64,000 nucleotides of DNA from UBA1141 sp963665155 (GTDB taxonomy: Bacteria > Chloroflexota > Dehalococcoidia > Lucifugimonadales > UBA3495). The notes below the pieces were generated by a model. That model did not search any database. It had not been told where the DNA came from and saw only the letters and a list, made by a program, of their open reading frames with translations. Position 1 is the first letter of the stretch. Each line of letters begins with the position of its first letter. A program made the translations under genes and the position numbers. Below, in pieces: positions 47,938 through 58,825 of the stretch. The DNA lies in NCBI GenBank assembly GCA_963665155.2, contig CAXXFI010000002.1, positions 620,001-684,000 on the forward strand, given 5' to 3'.

Positions 47938-48124
47938 CCAATGATACTAACTTCGGGGTAAGGTCAAGCTGAGAGTCGAGACGTTCGGCGGATTCCGGGC
48001 TGCAGCGAACCGAAGAGAATTCTACTGATTGATGGCTTGCGATTGATGGTCTAAAAAGGAACCTTGAGGAAACCGTTTGGAGGAAGCAAGGTGATGGGCA
48101 ATGTAATCAGCGAAGAAGAACCGG

Positions 48125-51054
48125 CTAGCCTAATCCGGTCCGGTTTGCGTAGGTTGTCGCCTCAGTGCGATTGGCGGTTCCTATCTTGTTTAGGATGTTG
48201 CCGACGTGGGTGGTCACGGTCCTTACGCTGATTACCAACGCTTCGCCGATTTCCCGGTCGGTCTCACCGGCGGCTACCAAACCGAGCACCTCAACTTCTC
48301 TCGGAGTCAGGCCGTCGGGGTAGGCAGGCACTGTGACCGGCGCGGCTTCGATTCTTTCCTGCAGAGCTAGGACACGATCCATCAGTGGACGCATACCCAA
48401 ATCACCGGAGATCGCGAAAGCCTCGTCGAGCAATGACGCAGCCTTATCGGAATCGCCAGGCGACTTAGATTGCAACAGCGAATCAGCGTAGTCGAAACAA
48501 GTCCAAGCAAGTTCAGGTCGGTAGCCCGCCTTACGGCAGAAAGCCAAAGCATCTTCGAAGTGGGTAGCTGCTTGCCCTGGCTCACTCATGGCGTGGGACA
48601 ACAGACCTAGCACGCGGTCTGCGGATATGAACGCGTACGACCCGCCTCCTGACGCCAAGCTAACGTAAAGCTCTCTTGCCGATTGTGCGTCTCCTTGTTG
48701 TACGGCCATTAGGGCCTTACCCCATCTGGCCAACTGGGAAACCAAAGGCGTAGCGGTTGCGGTGTGCATTCGGTCCAACTCGCCTGTAATGCGGGCAACT
48801 ATCGGCAACAACAGCGCAACCGTGGCTTGGTCGTACGTAGGAGCGGGCACCATCGTCCGGTGGCTCTCAACCAGCCGTTCCATGTACTCATCAGCCCCGG
48901 CAATGTTGCCGACTTGGTACTCCTGTACCATTCTACTGCTGATGAGCCGGGTGTCTGAGGGCGCCAACCTTAAGCCTTGATCGCTAAATTCTTTAGCACC
49001 CTGCCAATCACCTTCATAGTTACACACCAACTCATTCAGCCAGAGCGCCGAAGCCAGCCTGTAACTGTCACCTAGGCGTTTGGCGATACTAAAAACAGCG
49101 GGTGCGTGTGAGCGCGCTCGATCAGCGTCGCCGTTGATTAAACTTACGATCCCAATCCAATTTCTGGCTACCAATTCAGACATCTGGTCTCCGGTTCGAG
49201 TAGCGAGTTCGACGACGCGCAATCCTTTGGCCACCGCTCCTTGCCATCGTAGGTGCCAAACATCCACAATCGCCGATTGCATCAATGTTCGGACTTCCAG
49301 TGCCACGTCTTCGAAACGAATTGCGATTTCCAAGCTCCGCTTAAATGCTTGTACGGCTCCTTCGTAATCTCCATCCTCGATGCCTTTGAGAAGTACATAT
49401 TTCGCCCACAAGCGGCTGGCATCATGAGAGTCGGAAGGCACCAATTGTAGGTCGCGAGCCACTAGGTCCACGCCTCCATGCCGACCAGGCAGGGCGTGAA
49501 TGGGATGCGCTATGACGTTTACCGCTTTGTCCACATCATTCGTATCGGCGTAGAACTCGAAGGCTCGGCGCATGTTGGAAAAAGCGACATCTAGATCTTG
49601 TCTGTCGAGCGAGGCCGACTGTGCCCTTCCCAAGCCATACAGCAATGCGGCAGTGTCCTCGTCTGTTGCCGGTGCGGTGCCATTGTTCTTTAGCCCTTTA
49701 GCATCCAGCGCTTGGGCGAAGAACCCCACCGCTTCCTCATGGGCGTAACCAGCCAATGTCTTCTCCCCGGCCATCAAGGCGTATCTCACCAACTTCTCCG
49801 GACCCATTATTGATACCGCCTGGGAAAAGTGGTGCGCCAACTCGGCGGCGTGCTCCTCTGGCTGCTCCCCGTACAGCGTCTCCAGCGCTTCCCCTATCCT
49901 CCCATGCAGCCTCACTCTCCTGCTGGTGGACAACCGTTCCCGCAACGTCTGCTGCACCAAGGCGTGGCTGAACTGGTATAAGTCGCTCTGCCCTAAAGCA
50001 CTTCTTCTATCAAGTACGCTTCCAACCCCTCGTCCACCACTCCCAACAATTGCCCTTCGCTGAATTCCTCATTCAGCATTCCCAACAGCCTAAAGTCGAA
50101 CTGTCTCCCTATTACAGCACCCGTCGTTAGTACCCCTTCACACTCCGCCGTTAGCCGGTTCAGTCTCTGCCCGATTACTTCCAATACGCTTTGGGGAATT
50201 TCCAGCAACCCTAGACTCTTCCCCGCCCCTGTGGCCTCCCCACGCTATCCCAATAGCCTGATTATCTCCGAGGTGAAAAACGGGTTCCCCTCTGTGTGAC
50301 CATAAACGGCTTCCACCAATTGCTGCGACGGCTCGCCCCCGCTCACGTCCCGGATCAACTGCTCCACGGCAACGTTATCCAGTCCCGACAGTTCCTCCCT
50401 CCGGTAAACATTACTTCGGGCCAATCTCGCTAGCGTGTCAAACAGCGGGTGCGTTCGGGTCACCCCAACATCCCGGTACGTCCCCACCACCATTATCCTG
50501 CTGTCCTCCAACTGCTTCACCAGGAACTCCAGCAACAATAACGACGGCTGGTCCGCCCATTGCAAGTCGTCCAGCACAAACACCAACGATTGGCTCTCAG
50601 CCACGTTCTTTAAAAACTTAGCTATAGACTCAAATAGGCGAAACCGGGCTTGTTCCGGCTCTAGGGGCGACGGCGGTTCCAGGTCCGGCAGCTTGTTTCG
50701 AAGTTCTGGGATTATCTCGCCTATATCCCCGGCTCCTTGGCCCATCTGAGCAGCCACCGTCGAGTTATCCGCACCTCGTATATATAAACGTATTGGCTCC
50801 AGCCAGGACCAATAGGGCGGCGCTCCTTCCTGCTCGTAAGACCACCCCCAGAAGGTTTGCGCACCCAGACTCCTGGCTTGAGCCACCAACTCCTGGGCTA
50901 TTCTGGTCTTCCCTATCCCCGGTTCACCAGCCAGCATGACCAGTCCACCGCGACCCGCCATGGCGTCGTCCGGCGCCCCCTTCAACGTTGCCATCTCCCG
51001 GCGGCGCCCGACGAATTTGCTGCCTGCACCCTTGGGGACATGAGAATCCACCAT
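48125..51054 (-). pseudogene. MalT/LuxR-like ATPase regulator 1 (LAL type), broken
   Basis: Order: AAA/STAND ATPase with P-loop GEPGIGKTRIA, Walker B VFVLDDLQWADQPS, TPR-like middle and C-terminal LuxR HTH (GLTPREVEVLGLVAAGETD...VRTVTTHVGNIL). Lesions: codon GAG to TAG in LLG-ERREATG (about 50245), and an extra 2 nt at GTGCTTTAGGG (about 49996) against GTGCCAGGG in the neighbouring copy. The parts to 48125 are otherwise open. LAL regulators sense ligands or stress. It is tandem with the second copy, and the two share long near-identical stretches in the ATPase-TPR hinge. Confidence 0.85.
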
Positions 51055-51099
51055 ATAAAATCAGCCTTTATTTGGTCAGCCCTGTTAGATCAGTCCTGA

Positions 51100-53585
51100 T
51101 TAAATCAGCCCTTGCCGCGTAGCGTAGGTTGCCGCCTCCGTCCGATTGGCGGCTCCTACCTTGTTTAGGATGTTGCCGACGTGGGTGGTCACCGTCCTTA
51201 CAGAAATAACCAGCTCTTCGCCGATTTCCCGGTCGGTCTTCCCTGCGGCTATCAGAGCGAGAACCTCAACCTCCCGTTGGGTCAAGCCGTCGGGGTATGC
51301 CGAAGGGCGGGATTCCAATCGGCCCCTGGCGGACTGCACTCGTTCTAGGAGCGGCGGCATTCCCAACTCTTTCGCCAAGCTCTCGGCTTGATCTAGGTAC
51401 GCAAGTCCTTGGGCTCGGTCTCCGATGGTGTCCCGTTCAAGCAGCAGGCTGCCATAATCATGGGCGGCCCAAGCCTGCCCGGGCAGGTAGTTCTTGCTAA
51501 ACTCCATGGCTTGTTTGAAATGGGCTTCGGCAGTGTCCAATTCCCCTATGACCTGCGCTAGGAGACCCAGAATGTGGTCAACCACAAGCAAATTACCGAA
51601 GTAGGTGCCTTGATAGGGCGCAAGAGTATCGTGCAGTCTCCGGCATTCAGACAGGTCTCTTTCCATCACTGAAACGAAAGCTATACCTGTCAGAGCCACG
51701 CACCGGAAAACGGGAACCGCAAAATTGGAGGATACGACTACTTCCGCTGCCTCCCGGGCCATGCTGTTGTGGCCCTCGCCGGAAATCCAGGCTTTGGCTC
51801 CTAATACCAGAGAGACTGCGGCATACCTGAAAAACGGATCCGGATTGTATTCCACCGGTAGGTCCAACGAGGGCTCCAGGAGTTCCATACCACGGTCGAA
51901 TTCGCCGGTCTCGAATTCTAAAACAGTCCGCGTCGACAACATCGTATGAGCACCCGGAGTCAGCTCCAACCCGCGGTCACTAAAAATCCGCGCCTCGGTC
52001 CAATTACCCTCACCTTGGTACATCCACTCGTGAATCCAAAGGGCCATATGCTGCCAGAATCGGTTGCCTAAACGCTCGGCCGTAGCCAACAAGGCCGAAG
52101 CATCTATTAGTCTGATGGCCTTGCCGGTACTCCGAGCCTCCATGCAAATTGTATACAGCGAGGCACATTCGATAGACAAATCCGGCGCCAGGTCCGGAAA
52201 GTCCAGCGCCATCCTGGCCTTGCTCGTCGCTGTTTCAAAGTGCAAATGGTAGAGGTCAACCTGAGCAGACTCCGCAAGGATGCGCCTTTCCAATTGTCGG
52301 TCGCCGATCTTTTTGGATATGCCTATACCTTTTTGGAACGCCGATTCCGCTGCCGGATGATCGCCTTCTTCAAGCCCTTTGACTCTCCCGTACTGGGACA
52401 ATAAGCGTCCTAAATCCTGAGAATCGGGCTGGGCTGGGCCTAGGATATTGATGAGACCGGACCACTCCCCCACTTGTGGACGCAAAGTACATTGGGCGAC
52501 GGCCAACGCTTGATCAACCTGGTCCATACGAATGTAGTACTCGAAAACTAAGCGCAGAACGGCGACTGCGTCCTTAAAAAAGTCGGGCCGAAAAGAAAAT
52601 AGGGCAGCATTAGCCTGCACCCAACCGAACAGAAGAGCGGCAGCAGAGTCATCGAGTACCTCGGTGCGTGCTTTTGGATCTACACCTTAAGCTTCCAGGC
52701 CTTGGGCGAAAAACCCCACCGCATCCTCATGAGCGTATCCCGCCAATGCCCTCTCACCAGCCATCGTGGCGTACCTCACCAACTTCTCCGGGCCCGTTAT
52801 TGATACGGACTGAGAAAAGTGGTGCGCCAACTCGGCCGCATGCTCATCTGGCTGCTCCCCGTACAGCGTCTCCAGCGCTTCTCCTATCCTCCCATGCAGC
52901 CTGACCCTCCTGCCGGTGGATATCCGTTCCCGCAACGTCTGCTGCACCAAGGCGTGGCTGAATTGGTATACGTCGCTCTGCCCTGGCACTTCTTCTATCA
53001 AGTACGCTTCCAACCCCTCGTCCACCACTCCCAGCAATTGCCCCTCGCTGAATTCCTCATTCAGCTTTCCTAACAATCTGAAGTCGAACTGCCTCCCTAT
53101 CACCGCACCCGTCGTTAGTACCCCTTCACACTCCGCCGTTAGCCGGTTCAGCCTCTGCCCGATTACTTCCAACACACTTTGGGGTATTTCCAGCAACCCC
53201 AGGCTCTTCCCTTCTCCCTCCCCTGTGGCCTCCCGACGCTCTCCCAACAGCCTGATTACCTCGGAGGTGAAAAACGGGTTCCCCTCTGTGTGACCATAAA
53301 CGGCTTCCACCAATTGTTGCGACGGCTCTGCCCCGCTTACATCCCGGATCAACTGCTCTACCTCTCCGGTCTCCAGCCCCGAGAGTTCCTCCCTCCGGTA
53401 TACTTCTCCTCTCGCCAGCCTCGCCAGCGTTCCGGACAACGGGTGCGTTCTCGTCACCTCAACATCCCGGTACGTCCCCACCACCATTATCCTGCTGTCC
53501 CGCACCTGCTTTCCCAAGAACTCCAGCAGCAACAACGACGGCTGGTCCGCCCATTGCAGGTCGTCCAGCACCATCACCAAAGATT
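51100..53585 (-). pseudogene. MalT/LuxR-like ATPase regulator 2, 5' truncated and with nonsense codon
   Basis: Leftward copy related to the gene at 48125-51054. It keeps Walker B (MVLDDLQWADQPS), EGNPFFTSE, the long ALVQQTLRERISTGRRV region and the LuxR HTH (GLTQREVEVLALIAAGKTD). The N-terminal P-loop portion is cut off near 53586, where an IS1182-type element begins. A TAA follows GLEA (about 52687-52689), where copy 1 has AKGL, so Lys to stop is likely; the same frame then stays open to the LuxR end. Nonfunctional as it stands. Confidence 0.85.
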
Positions 53586-54256
53586 GATTCCCTCGTAAAA
53601 ACCCCTCGTCCTCCGGGGGCAATGGGAGGATAATGTGGGGAAAGGGCGTTGGGGCAGCGCCTGGCCGAGGGAGGGGAGGATGTTCCGAATACGAGACCCG
53701 CAAGAGAGCCTCTGGCAGTCCCAGTTCCTGGTGACGCCGAAGAAGGCTAAGCGTCTGGAGAGAAGTTGGGCCGAGGTTTTCCGAAACGAGGCGCTCCCCC
53801 TGATTGACGAGGAGCGCTTTGCTCCCATGTACTGCGTGGACAACGGCCGTCCCAACCGGGCGGTGCAGACCGTCCTCGGGGTCCACCTCCTCAAAGAGAT
53901 GTTCAACCTCACCGACGATGAAGCTCTGGAACAACTAGAGTTCAACCTGCTCTGGCACCACGCCCTGCGGCTGGACATCGAGGAGACCCACCTGCCCCAG
54001 AAGACCCTCCACAACTTCCGAGTTCGCCTGATGCAGCACGACGGTGGCCGGCTGGCTTTCCAGGAGACCACGGACCGGATCATCCAGGCGCTGGGCATAC
54101 GCACCGGAAAGCAACGGCTGGACTCCACCCACATCATGAGCAACATCGCCACACTCACCCGGCTGGGCCTGTTCTGTGAGACGATGCGGTTGTTCCTGCG
54201 GGCCTTGCGCTGGGAGCACCCAGAGCTTCGCCCTGGGGTTCCGGAGGGCCTCCTAG
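53586..54256 (+). mobile_element. IS1182-type transposase fragment (element a)
   Basis: Transposase ATG at 53680 (preceded by GGGAGGGGAGG); MFRIRDPQESLW, KAKRLERSWAEVFR, NRAVQTVLGVHLLKEMF and LRLDIEETHLPQKTLHNFR are typical of the IS1182 family N-terminus. It ends after about 190 aa at a CTAG where IS701 copy B begins. It cuts the N-terminus of regulator 2. Confidence 0.8.
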
Positions 54257-55613
54257 TATTACAACGTCAGTTAGTTTGATAGGATGACTGTGTAGCTGGA
54301 GAGGGAATAGGCAGGTGAGGTGGGGATGTGGATGCGGCAGCTTTCGAGCAGGTGTACGGGTCATTTCGGGATTTTCACGCTTACTTCGCGCCGCTGTTTG
54401 GCCGCCGGGAGACGCGGGAGCACAGCGGTCATTATCTCCAGGCCCTGCTGGTACAGTCTGGGGAGCGGCGCAACGCTGAGAACCTGTCGGAGACGGTTCC
54501 GGGGTCAGCCCGAGGGATGCAGCGGTTTCTCACCGATTCTCCCTGGGACGATGAGGTGATTATAGGACGGCTGCAGGAGTACCTGGGAACCCGGCTGGAG
54601 CATCCGGAAGGGGTGTGGGTGCTGGACGGCAGCGACTTTCCCAAGCAGGGGAGGAAGTCGGTGGGAGTGGCCCGGCAGTACTGCGGGAGGCTGGGGAAGG
54701 TGGCCAACTGCCAGGCGGGGATGTTCCTGGCCTATGTCAGCCCGTTGGGACGGGCATTGGTGGACAAGGGGCTGTATCTGCCCGAGAGTTGGACCTCGGA
54801 CAAAGACCGGTGTGAGGCGGCGGGTGTGCCGGAGGATAGGCAGGGCTACCGGTCCAAGACGGAGTTGGCCTTGGAGATGGTGGGGCGGGCACAGGAGCGG
54901 GGCCACCTGAAGGCTGGATGGGTCGCGGCGGACGACGCCTTCGGGATGTCGCCGTCCTTCCGGGAGGGCCTGGCGGCCTTGGGGATGTGGTACGTGCTGG
55001 ACGTTCCGTCCGGCTTTACGGTGTGGCCGCCGGAGCCTGCCTGGACCAGTGCGGAGTATCAGGGATTCGGGCGTCCCCGCAAACCCAGGCTGCGAGACGG
55101 TCAGCGCCGGACCATGGAGCAGCGCAGCGACGAGTTGCCGGAGGAGGCCTGGCGTGAGATTACGGTGGCCGAGGGAAGCCAGGGGCCACGCAGCTACCTT
55201 TTCAGCGCCCAGAGGGTGCGACCGACCAGCAGGCGCAAGCCCGGCGAAATCCACTGGGCCGTCTACCGCCGGAACCGGGACGGCAGCGAACCCCGCTACT
55301 ACCTGTCCAATGCTCCGGAGGATACCCCGTTGGAGACCCTGGCATACGTGGGAGGCTCCCGTTGGCGTATAGAAACGGAGTTTGAGACGGAGAAAAGCGA
55401 CGTAGGCCTGGACGAGTACGAGACCCGCACCTGGGCTGGCTGGCATCACCACGTGGCCCTGTGCCTGCTGAGCCTGCAACGGATCACAAAAAAGGGGCCT
55501 TGAGCACCTCTTCATGGCTGTTAGGCGCGTGGGCTGACAGCTTTGGGGCCTTGCGTTCCGCGAAGCGATTTCTGCCCCAAAACTGACCAATTTGAGAAAG
55601 CGTCGTTGTAATA
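54257..55613 (+). mobile_element. IS701-family insertion sequence, copy B (1357 bp), chimeric right end
   Basis: Left end TATTACAACGTCAGTT as in copy A; right end is TATTACAACGACGCTTTC (reversed), as in the 239-bp element at 26835. CTAG flanks at 54253-54256 and 55614-55617. From about 55480 the sequence leaves copy A after AGCCTGCAAC. The two flanks belong to different transposase genes, suggesting recombination between IS701 copies rather than one simple insertion. Confidence 0.85.
54328..55503 (+). CDS. IS701-family transposase (copy B)
   Basis: 391 aa, identical to copy A through the catalytic core (WVLDGSDFPKQ, GWVAADDAFG, RWRIETEFETEKSDV). It differs only at the C-terminus, ending CLLSLQRITKKGP instead of the longer copy A tail, because 18 nt between CTGCTG repeats and all after AGCCTGCAAC differ. 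Probably still active chemically. Confidence 0.88.
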   Translation: MDAAAFEQVYGSFRDFHAYFAPLFGRRETREHSGHYLQALLVQSGERRNAENLSETVPGSARGMQRFLTDSPWDDEVIIGRLQEYLGTRLEHPEGVWVLDGSDFPKQGRKSVGVARQYCGRLGKVANCQAGMFLAYVSPLGRALVDKGLYLPESWTSDKDRCEAAGVPEDRQGYRSKTELALEMVGRAQERGHLKAGWVAADDAFGMSPSFREGLAALGMWYVLDVPSGFTVWPPEPAWTSAEYQGFGRPRKPRLRDGQRRTMEQRSDELPEEAWREITVAEGSQGPRSYLFSAQRVRPTSRRKPGEIHWAVYRRNRDGSEPRYYLSNAPEDTPLETLAYVGGSRWRIETEFETEKSDVGLDEYETRTWAGWHHHVALCLLSLQRITKKGP

Positions 55614-55617
55614 CTAG

Positions 55618-56930
55618 GAGCCCCGGCTTATCATCCCCGTGCGCTTCTCCGCGTATGGCTTTACGGGTTCATGACTGGGGTGCGGTCTTCCCGGAAGCTG
55701 GAGGCGGCCTGTCGGGATCAGATTCCCTTCCTCTGGCTGACCGGCTGGCAGCATCCCGATCACAACACGCTGTGGCGGTTTTACCAGGCCCACCGGTCCG
55801 CCATGCGGGGGTTGCTGAAGCATACGGTCCGGACCGCAGTTGAAGTGGGGCTCGTGGATCTAGCGGTGCAGGCCGTGGACGGCACGAAGATCGCGGGCAA
55901 CGCCGCAGGAGATCAGACCTACGATATGGCGAAACTCGAGCGTTTGCTGGCCAGGACTGAGGAGGCCATCGGCGATCTTGAGGCCCAGAACGAAGGGGGT
56001 GGTGATCCGCCGCCACCCCGTCTTCCAACAGAACTTCAGCAGGCCCAGGTCTTGCGGGAGCGCAACCAGCACGCTATGAACCGGCTCGCGCAGGACCACC
56101 GGCTTACCCGTGTGAACCTGACGGATGGAGATGCCCAATTGATGAAGGGCCGGCAGGGAATCATGCCCGCCTCTAACGCCCAAGCGATAGCATCGCCAGT
56201 TGCTCAGTCATCGGGCAACGGCATGTTGATTACCGCCGCTGATGTGGTTGATTCCGCAGCCGATTCTGGTCAGTTAGTTCCTATGCTGGAACAAGCCGAG
56301 GAGATGATTGGGGAACCGGTGCCGGTCACTCTGGCCGATGGAGGCTATCATACCGCAGCCAACCTGGCAGCCGGTGAACAACGGGGAGACCTGTTGGTGA
56401 TGCCCGAACGCTATCTCCCAGGCGTGCAGGATCCCTACTTCAAAGATAAGTTCGTCTATGATCCTGCCACCGACACTTACCTCTGCCCTCAGGGTCAGCG
56501 ACTGCCCTTTAGGGGGGCTCCGCAGGAAAAACAGTAACATTACCGGTCCATTCCGTGTCTACCGTGCCCCAAGAAGGGTGTGCTGGTCCTGCCCAGCTTA
56601 CGGGGTCTGTACCAAAGACGCCCATACCGGGAGGGCGTTGTGGATTGGTCCCTCCGATGCCCTACTCCGCCAACACCGGCATTGGATGACCACCGAGAGA
56701 GCCCGGCGCCTGTATGCTAGGCGGAAAGAGCTGATCGAGCCCATCTTCGGCATCCTGAAAGAGCAACTCGCCGCCCGTAGGTTCCTCCTTCGGGGCTGGG
56801 CCAACGTCCAGGCGGAGTTTGCCCTATTGGCGACGGCCTTTAATCTGCGGACGTTATGGAAAATCTGGAGAACCCGCTGGAGACAATCCGTAACAGATCG
56901 CACTTAGCACCTAAATCGGCCAATGTCCAT
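55618..56930 (+). pseudogene. IS1182-type transposase (element b), 5' truncated and frameshifted
   Basis: The frame is open from the CTAG junction (APAYHPRALLRVWLYGF, then MTGVRSSRKLEAACRDQIPF) and reaches LADGGYHTAAN with catalytic Asp. The N-terminal about 50 aa are missing and are not supplied by element a, which is a different subtype. A frame change near 56515 in a G-run moves from RLPFRGAP to KNSNITGPFRVYRA, and the last domain RKELIEPIFGILKEQLAARRFLLRG (catalytic Glu) ends at 56907. The right boundary is uncertain. Confidence 0.75.
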
Positions 56931-57299
56931 ATAAGCTAGATCAGGCTAAGCGCATCAACTTTTTTACCCGCTTTGCTGGGAACCCTCAAACCCGGAAAAC
57001 ATTCTGCGTCCAACTCCCCACACTGCCCTTCTGAGACAGGCTCGAGAGTCGAACTCCCCGTCTCCACCATAAACTGGATTAAGCGGCCTTCGACAGCCGC
57101 TCAATCCAGTTTGCTATTGACAACACCTCAATTCCCGAGGTTAAAATTGTTGTCGGTGGCGTGCGCTCAACCCAGGACGAACGATAGATACATGAACGGT
57201 GGGTGACGATCCAACCATAGTCCGCAATGATGGTCATTAGATAAACCTGTACTGAGCTTATCGAATGACCCCACAAGACGGTCGCCACACACCAATCCG
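56931..57299. other. Intergenic region with a long inverted repeat
   Basis: No gene. AAACTGGATTAAGCGGC (57071-57087) and GCCGCTCAATCCAGTTT (57096-57112) pair over 17 bp with one mismatch around CTTCGACA. A weak copy of the R2 repeat lies near 57254. The hairpin may be an IS end or terminator. Confidence 0.5.
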
Positions 57300-57644
57300 T
57301 TAATCAGCAGCGAAGGCTTGCAGCGCTATCCCGTCTACTTCAGACTCCGCTTCCCGGCAACGGCGTATTATCCGGAAGACCGTCCGCACGGTTACCGAAA
57401 ACCGTTCCGCCACTTCCTCCACCGTGAGACTTTCCGACCGCATCGTCGACCAGACGTTCAAGTCCCGGGCAATCCGGCGGTGCTTCTGGAACCAACCGGG
57501 GTCATCGTACTTGCACTGGGGAAGAGGACAATTGAGGCAGGACGATGATACTTCGCAACCGGTGTCTTCGTAGTGATAGTTCTCCGGGAAGCTGTCCAAC
57601 GCCGTGATTCGGGTTACCGCAGGGGCCGCTGTTAATAAAGTCAT
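57300..57644 (-). CDS. Cysteine-motif HTH DNA-binding protein
   Basis: 114 aa from ATG 57644, with GGAG 7 nt upstream; the longer GTG start at 57662 overlaps an operator box. C-E-V-S-S-S-C-L-N-C-P-L-P-Q-C-K-Y-D (four Cys, possible zinc site) precedes a helix-turn-helix, SLTVEEVAERFSVTVRTVFRIIR. It resembles small regulators of accessory or phage-derived origin. Three GAAC-N4-GTTC-like boxes lie at its promoter, so it may be SOS-controlled or autoregulated. The gene itself is intact. Confidence 0.65.
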   Translation of the reverse strand: MTLLTAAPAVTRITALDSFPENYHYEDTGCEVSSSCLNCPLPQCKYDDPGWFQKHRRIARDLNVWSTMRSESLTVEEVAERFSVTVRTVFRIIRRCREAESEVDGIALQAFAAD

Positions 57645-57655
57645 AATATTGCTCC

Positions 57656-57744
57656 AAAACACATGTTCTAATAATGAAGCGATTATAGAACGTGTGTTCT
57701 GAACCCGTCAATACTTTTTAACATCAATTTAGAACAGATTTTCT
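57656..57744 (-). promoter_or_regulatory. Array of three GAAC-N4-GTTC-like operator boxes
   Basis: Box 1 AAAAC-ACAT-GTTCT (57656-57669), box 2 AGAAC-GTGT-GTTCT (57687-57700, perfect half-sites) and box 3 AGAAC-AGAT-TTTCT (57731-57744). Spacing is 31 and 44 bp between starts, near whole helical turns. The GAAC-N4-GTTC core matches LexA-type boxes of Gram-positive bacteria. It covers the promoter of the HTH gene. Confidence 0.6.
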
Positions 57745-58045
57745 AAAAACGCTCCAACCGTGCTTTCGGGATCCGGCCTAGGCGGAAATGCCGGTTTCGC
57801 CCAACCGCCACATCACGCCGCAATGCGCCCATTGCGATCCCAGCTAGTCGTCAGGGCCCGAAAAATCAGTCTCCGGGAGAAACAATCTTTGGGAGAATGA
57901 GAGTTCCCGGTCTTCGGGCAATCATACCCCAGCGGACTTTTGAGGCAAGGCCCATATCATGGCGCAGAGTATTGGTATACTTCATACTTCTTGCATCACT
58001 CGACAGCAGCCGTAGAAATACGCCATAGACAAATAGGAGGGTCGA
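57745..58045. other. Intergenic region
   Basis: About 300 bp with no gene between the operator array and the crotonase gene. A GGAGGG at 58037-58041 is the crotonase ribosome binding site. Nothing else recognised. Confidence 0.5.
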
Positions 58046-58825
58046 ATGACCGACTACGAAACCATGGTCTACAGCAGAAAGGGGAAGATCGGTTACATTA
58101 CTTTCAACCGTCCTCAATCCCTGAACGCCGTGAACGACCAATTCGAGAGCGACCTTCATAGCGCCCTTTTAGAGTTCGACACCGACGACGAAGCCTGGGT
58201 GGCCATCATCCACGGCGAGGGCCGCAGCTTCTGTGCCGGGGCCGACATCAAGCAACGCTTGGCCAACATGACCCCCGAACAGCAGGCTCGAAGGGAGAGG
58301 GGGAACAACCCCGAAAGCTATCTTGGCCGTTCTATTAACTGGAAGCCGGTAATTGCCGCAATACACGGCTACGCATTGGGCGCAGGTATGGCCATCGCTG
58401 CTGAATGCGACCTTGTAGTCGCTTCGGAAGACGCCAGGTTCGGCATCACCGAGACCCGGCGCGGATTGCCCGGCGGTCGCGTGTGGGCCAAGGTCAACGC
58501 TTTCATGCCATCCAAGATCGTCAGCGAAATGGTCATCACCGGAGAGCAATTGGGCGCCCCAGAGCTTTACCGGTTGGGATTGATCAACCGCTTGGTGCCC
58601 AAGGGAGAGCACCTCAGTGCCGCCGAAGAATTGGCCAACACCGTGCTGAAAACGCCTCCCTTGGCATCTCGGGCAGGAGTGAAATTGACCCGCCGCCAGT
58701 GGGTCCAGCCCGCCGCCGAAGCGGATATGTATATCCAGACCCTTAAGTTGCACCTTAGCGAAGACTTCAAAGAGTCCAGCCAAGCATTCGTGGAAAAGCG
58801 CCAACCCCAATATAAGGCCAAGTAA
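58046..58825 (+). CDS. Enoyl-CoA hydratase/isomerase (crotonase) family
   Basis: 259 aa, normal length. Oxyanion-hole motifs GRSFCAGADIKQRL and AIHGYALGAGMAIAAECDL, with FGITETRRGLPGGR afterwards. The acidic residues expected for hydratase chemistry are partly altered, so an isomerase, hydrolase or dehydratase is possible. AGGAGG precedes the ATG. It converges on the leftward acyl-CoA dehydrogenase-like gene with a terminator between them; the two may act on similar acyl-CoA intermediates. Confidence 0.88.
   Translation: MTDYETMVYSRKGKIGYITFNRPQSLNAVNDQFESDLHSALLEFDTDDEAWVAIIHGEGRSFCAGADIKQRLANMTPEQQARRERGNNPESYLGRSINWKPVIAAIHGYALGAGMAIAAECDLVVASEDARFGITETRRGLPGGRVWAKVNAFMPSKIVSEMVITGEQLGAPELYRLGLINRLVPKGEHLSAAEELANTVLKTPPLASRAGVKLTRRQWVQPAAEADMYIQTLKLHLSEDFKESSQAFVEKRQPQYKAK

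Larger units (their letters stand above)
46772..47966 (+). mobile_element. IS3-family (IS407-like) insertion sequence
   Basis: Left end TGACCTTACCCCCGAG and right end whose complement is TGACCTTACCCCGAAG, an imperfect inverted repeat. It encodes OrfA and OrfB with a programmed frameshift site. The flanks (CCC and AGCT) do not show a target duplication, suggesting that the region was rearranged after insertion or that flanks decayed. Confidence 0.88.

Noticed and set aside
47967..48124. Possible target duplication to the right of IS3
   Set aside because: The 4 bp on the right (AGCT) do not match the left flank.
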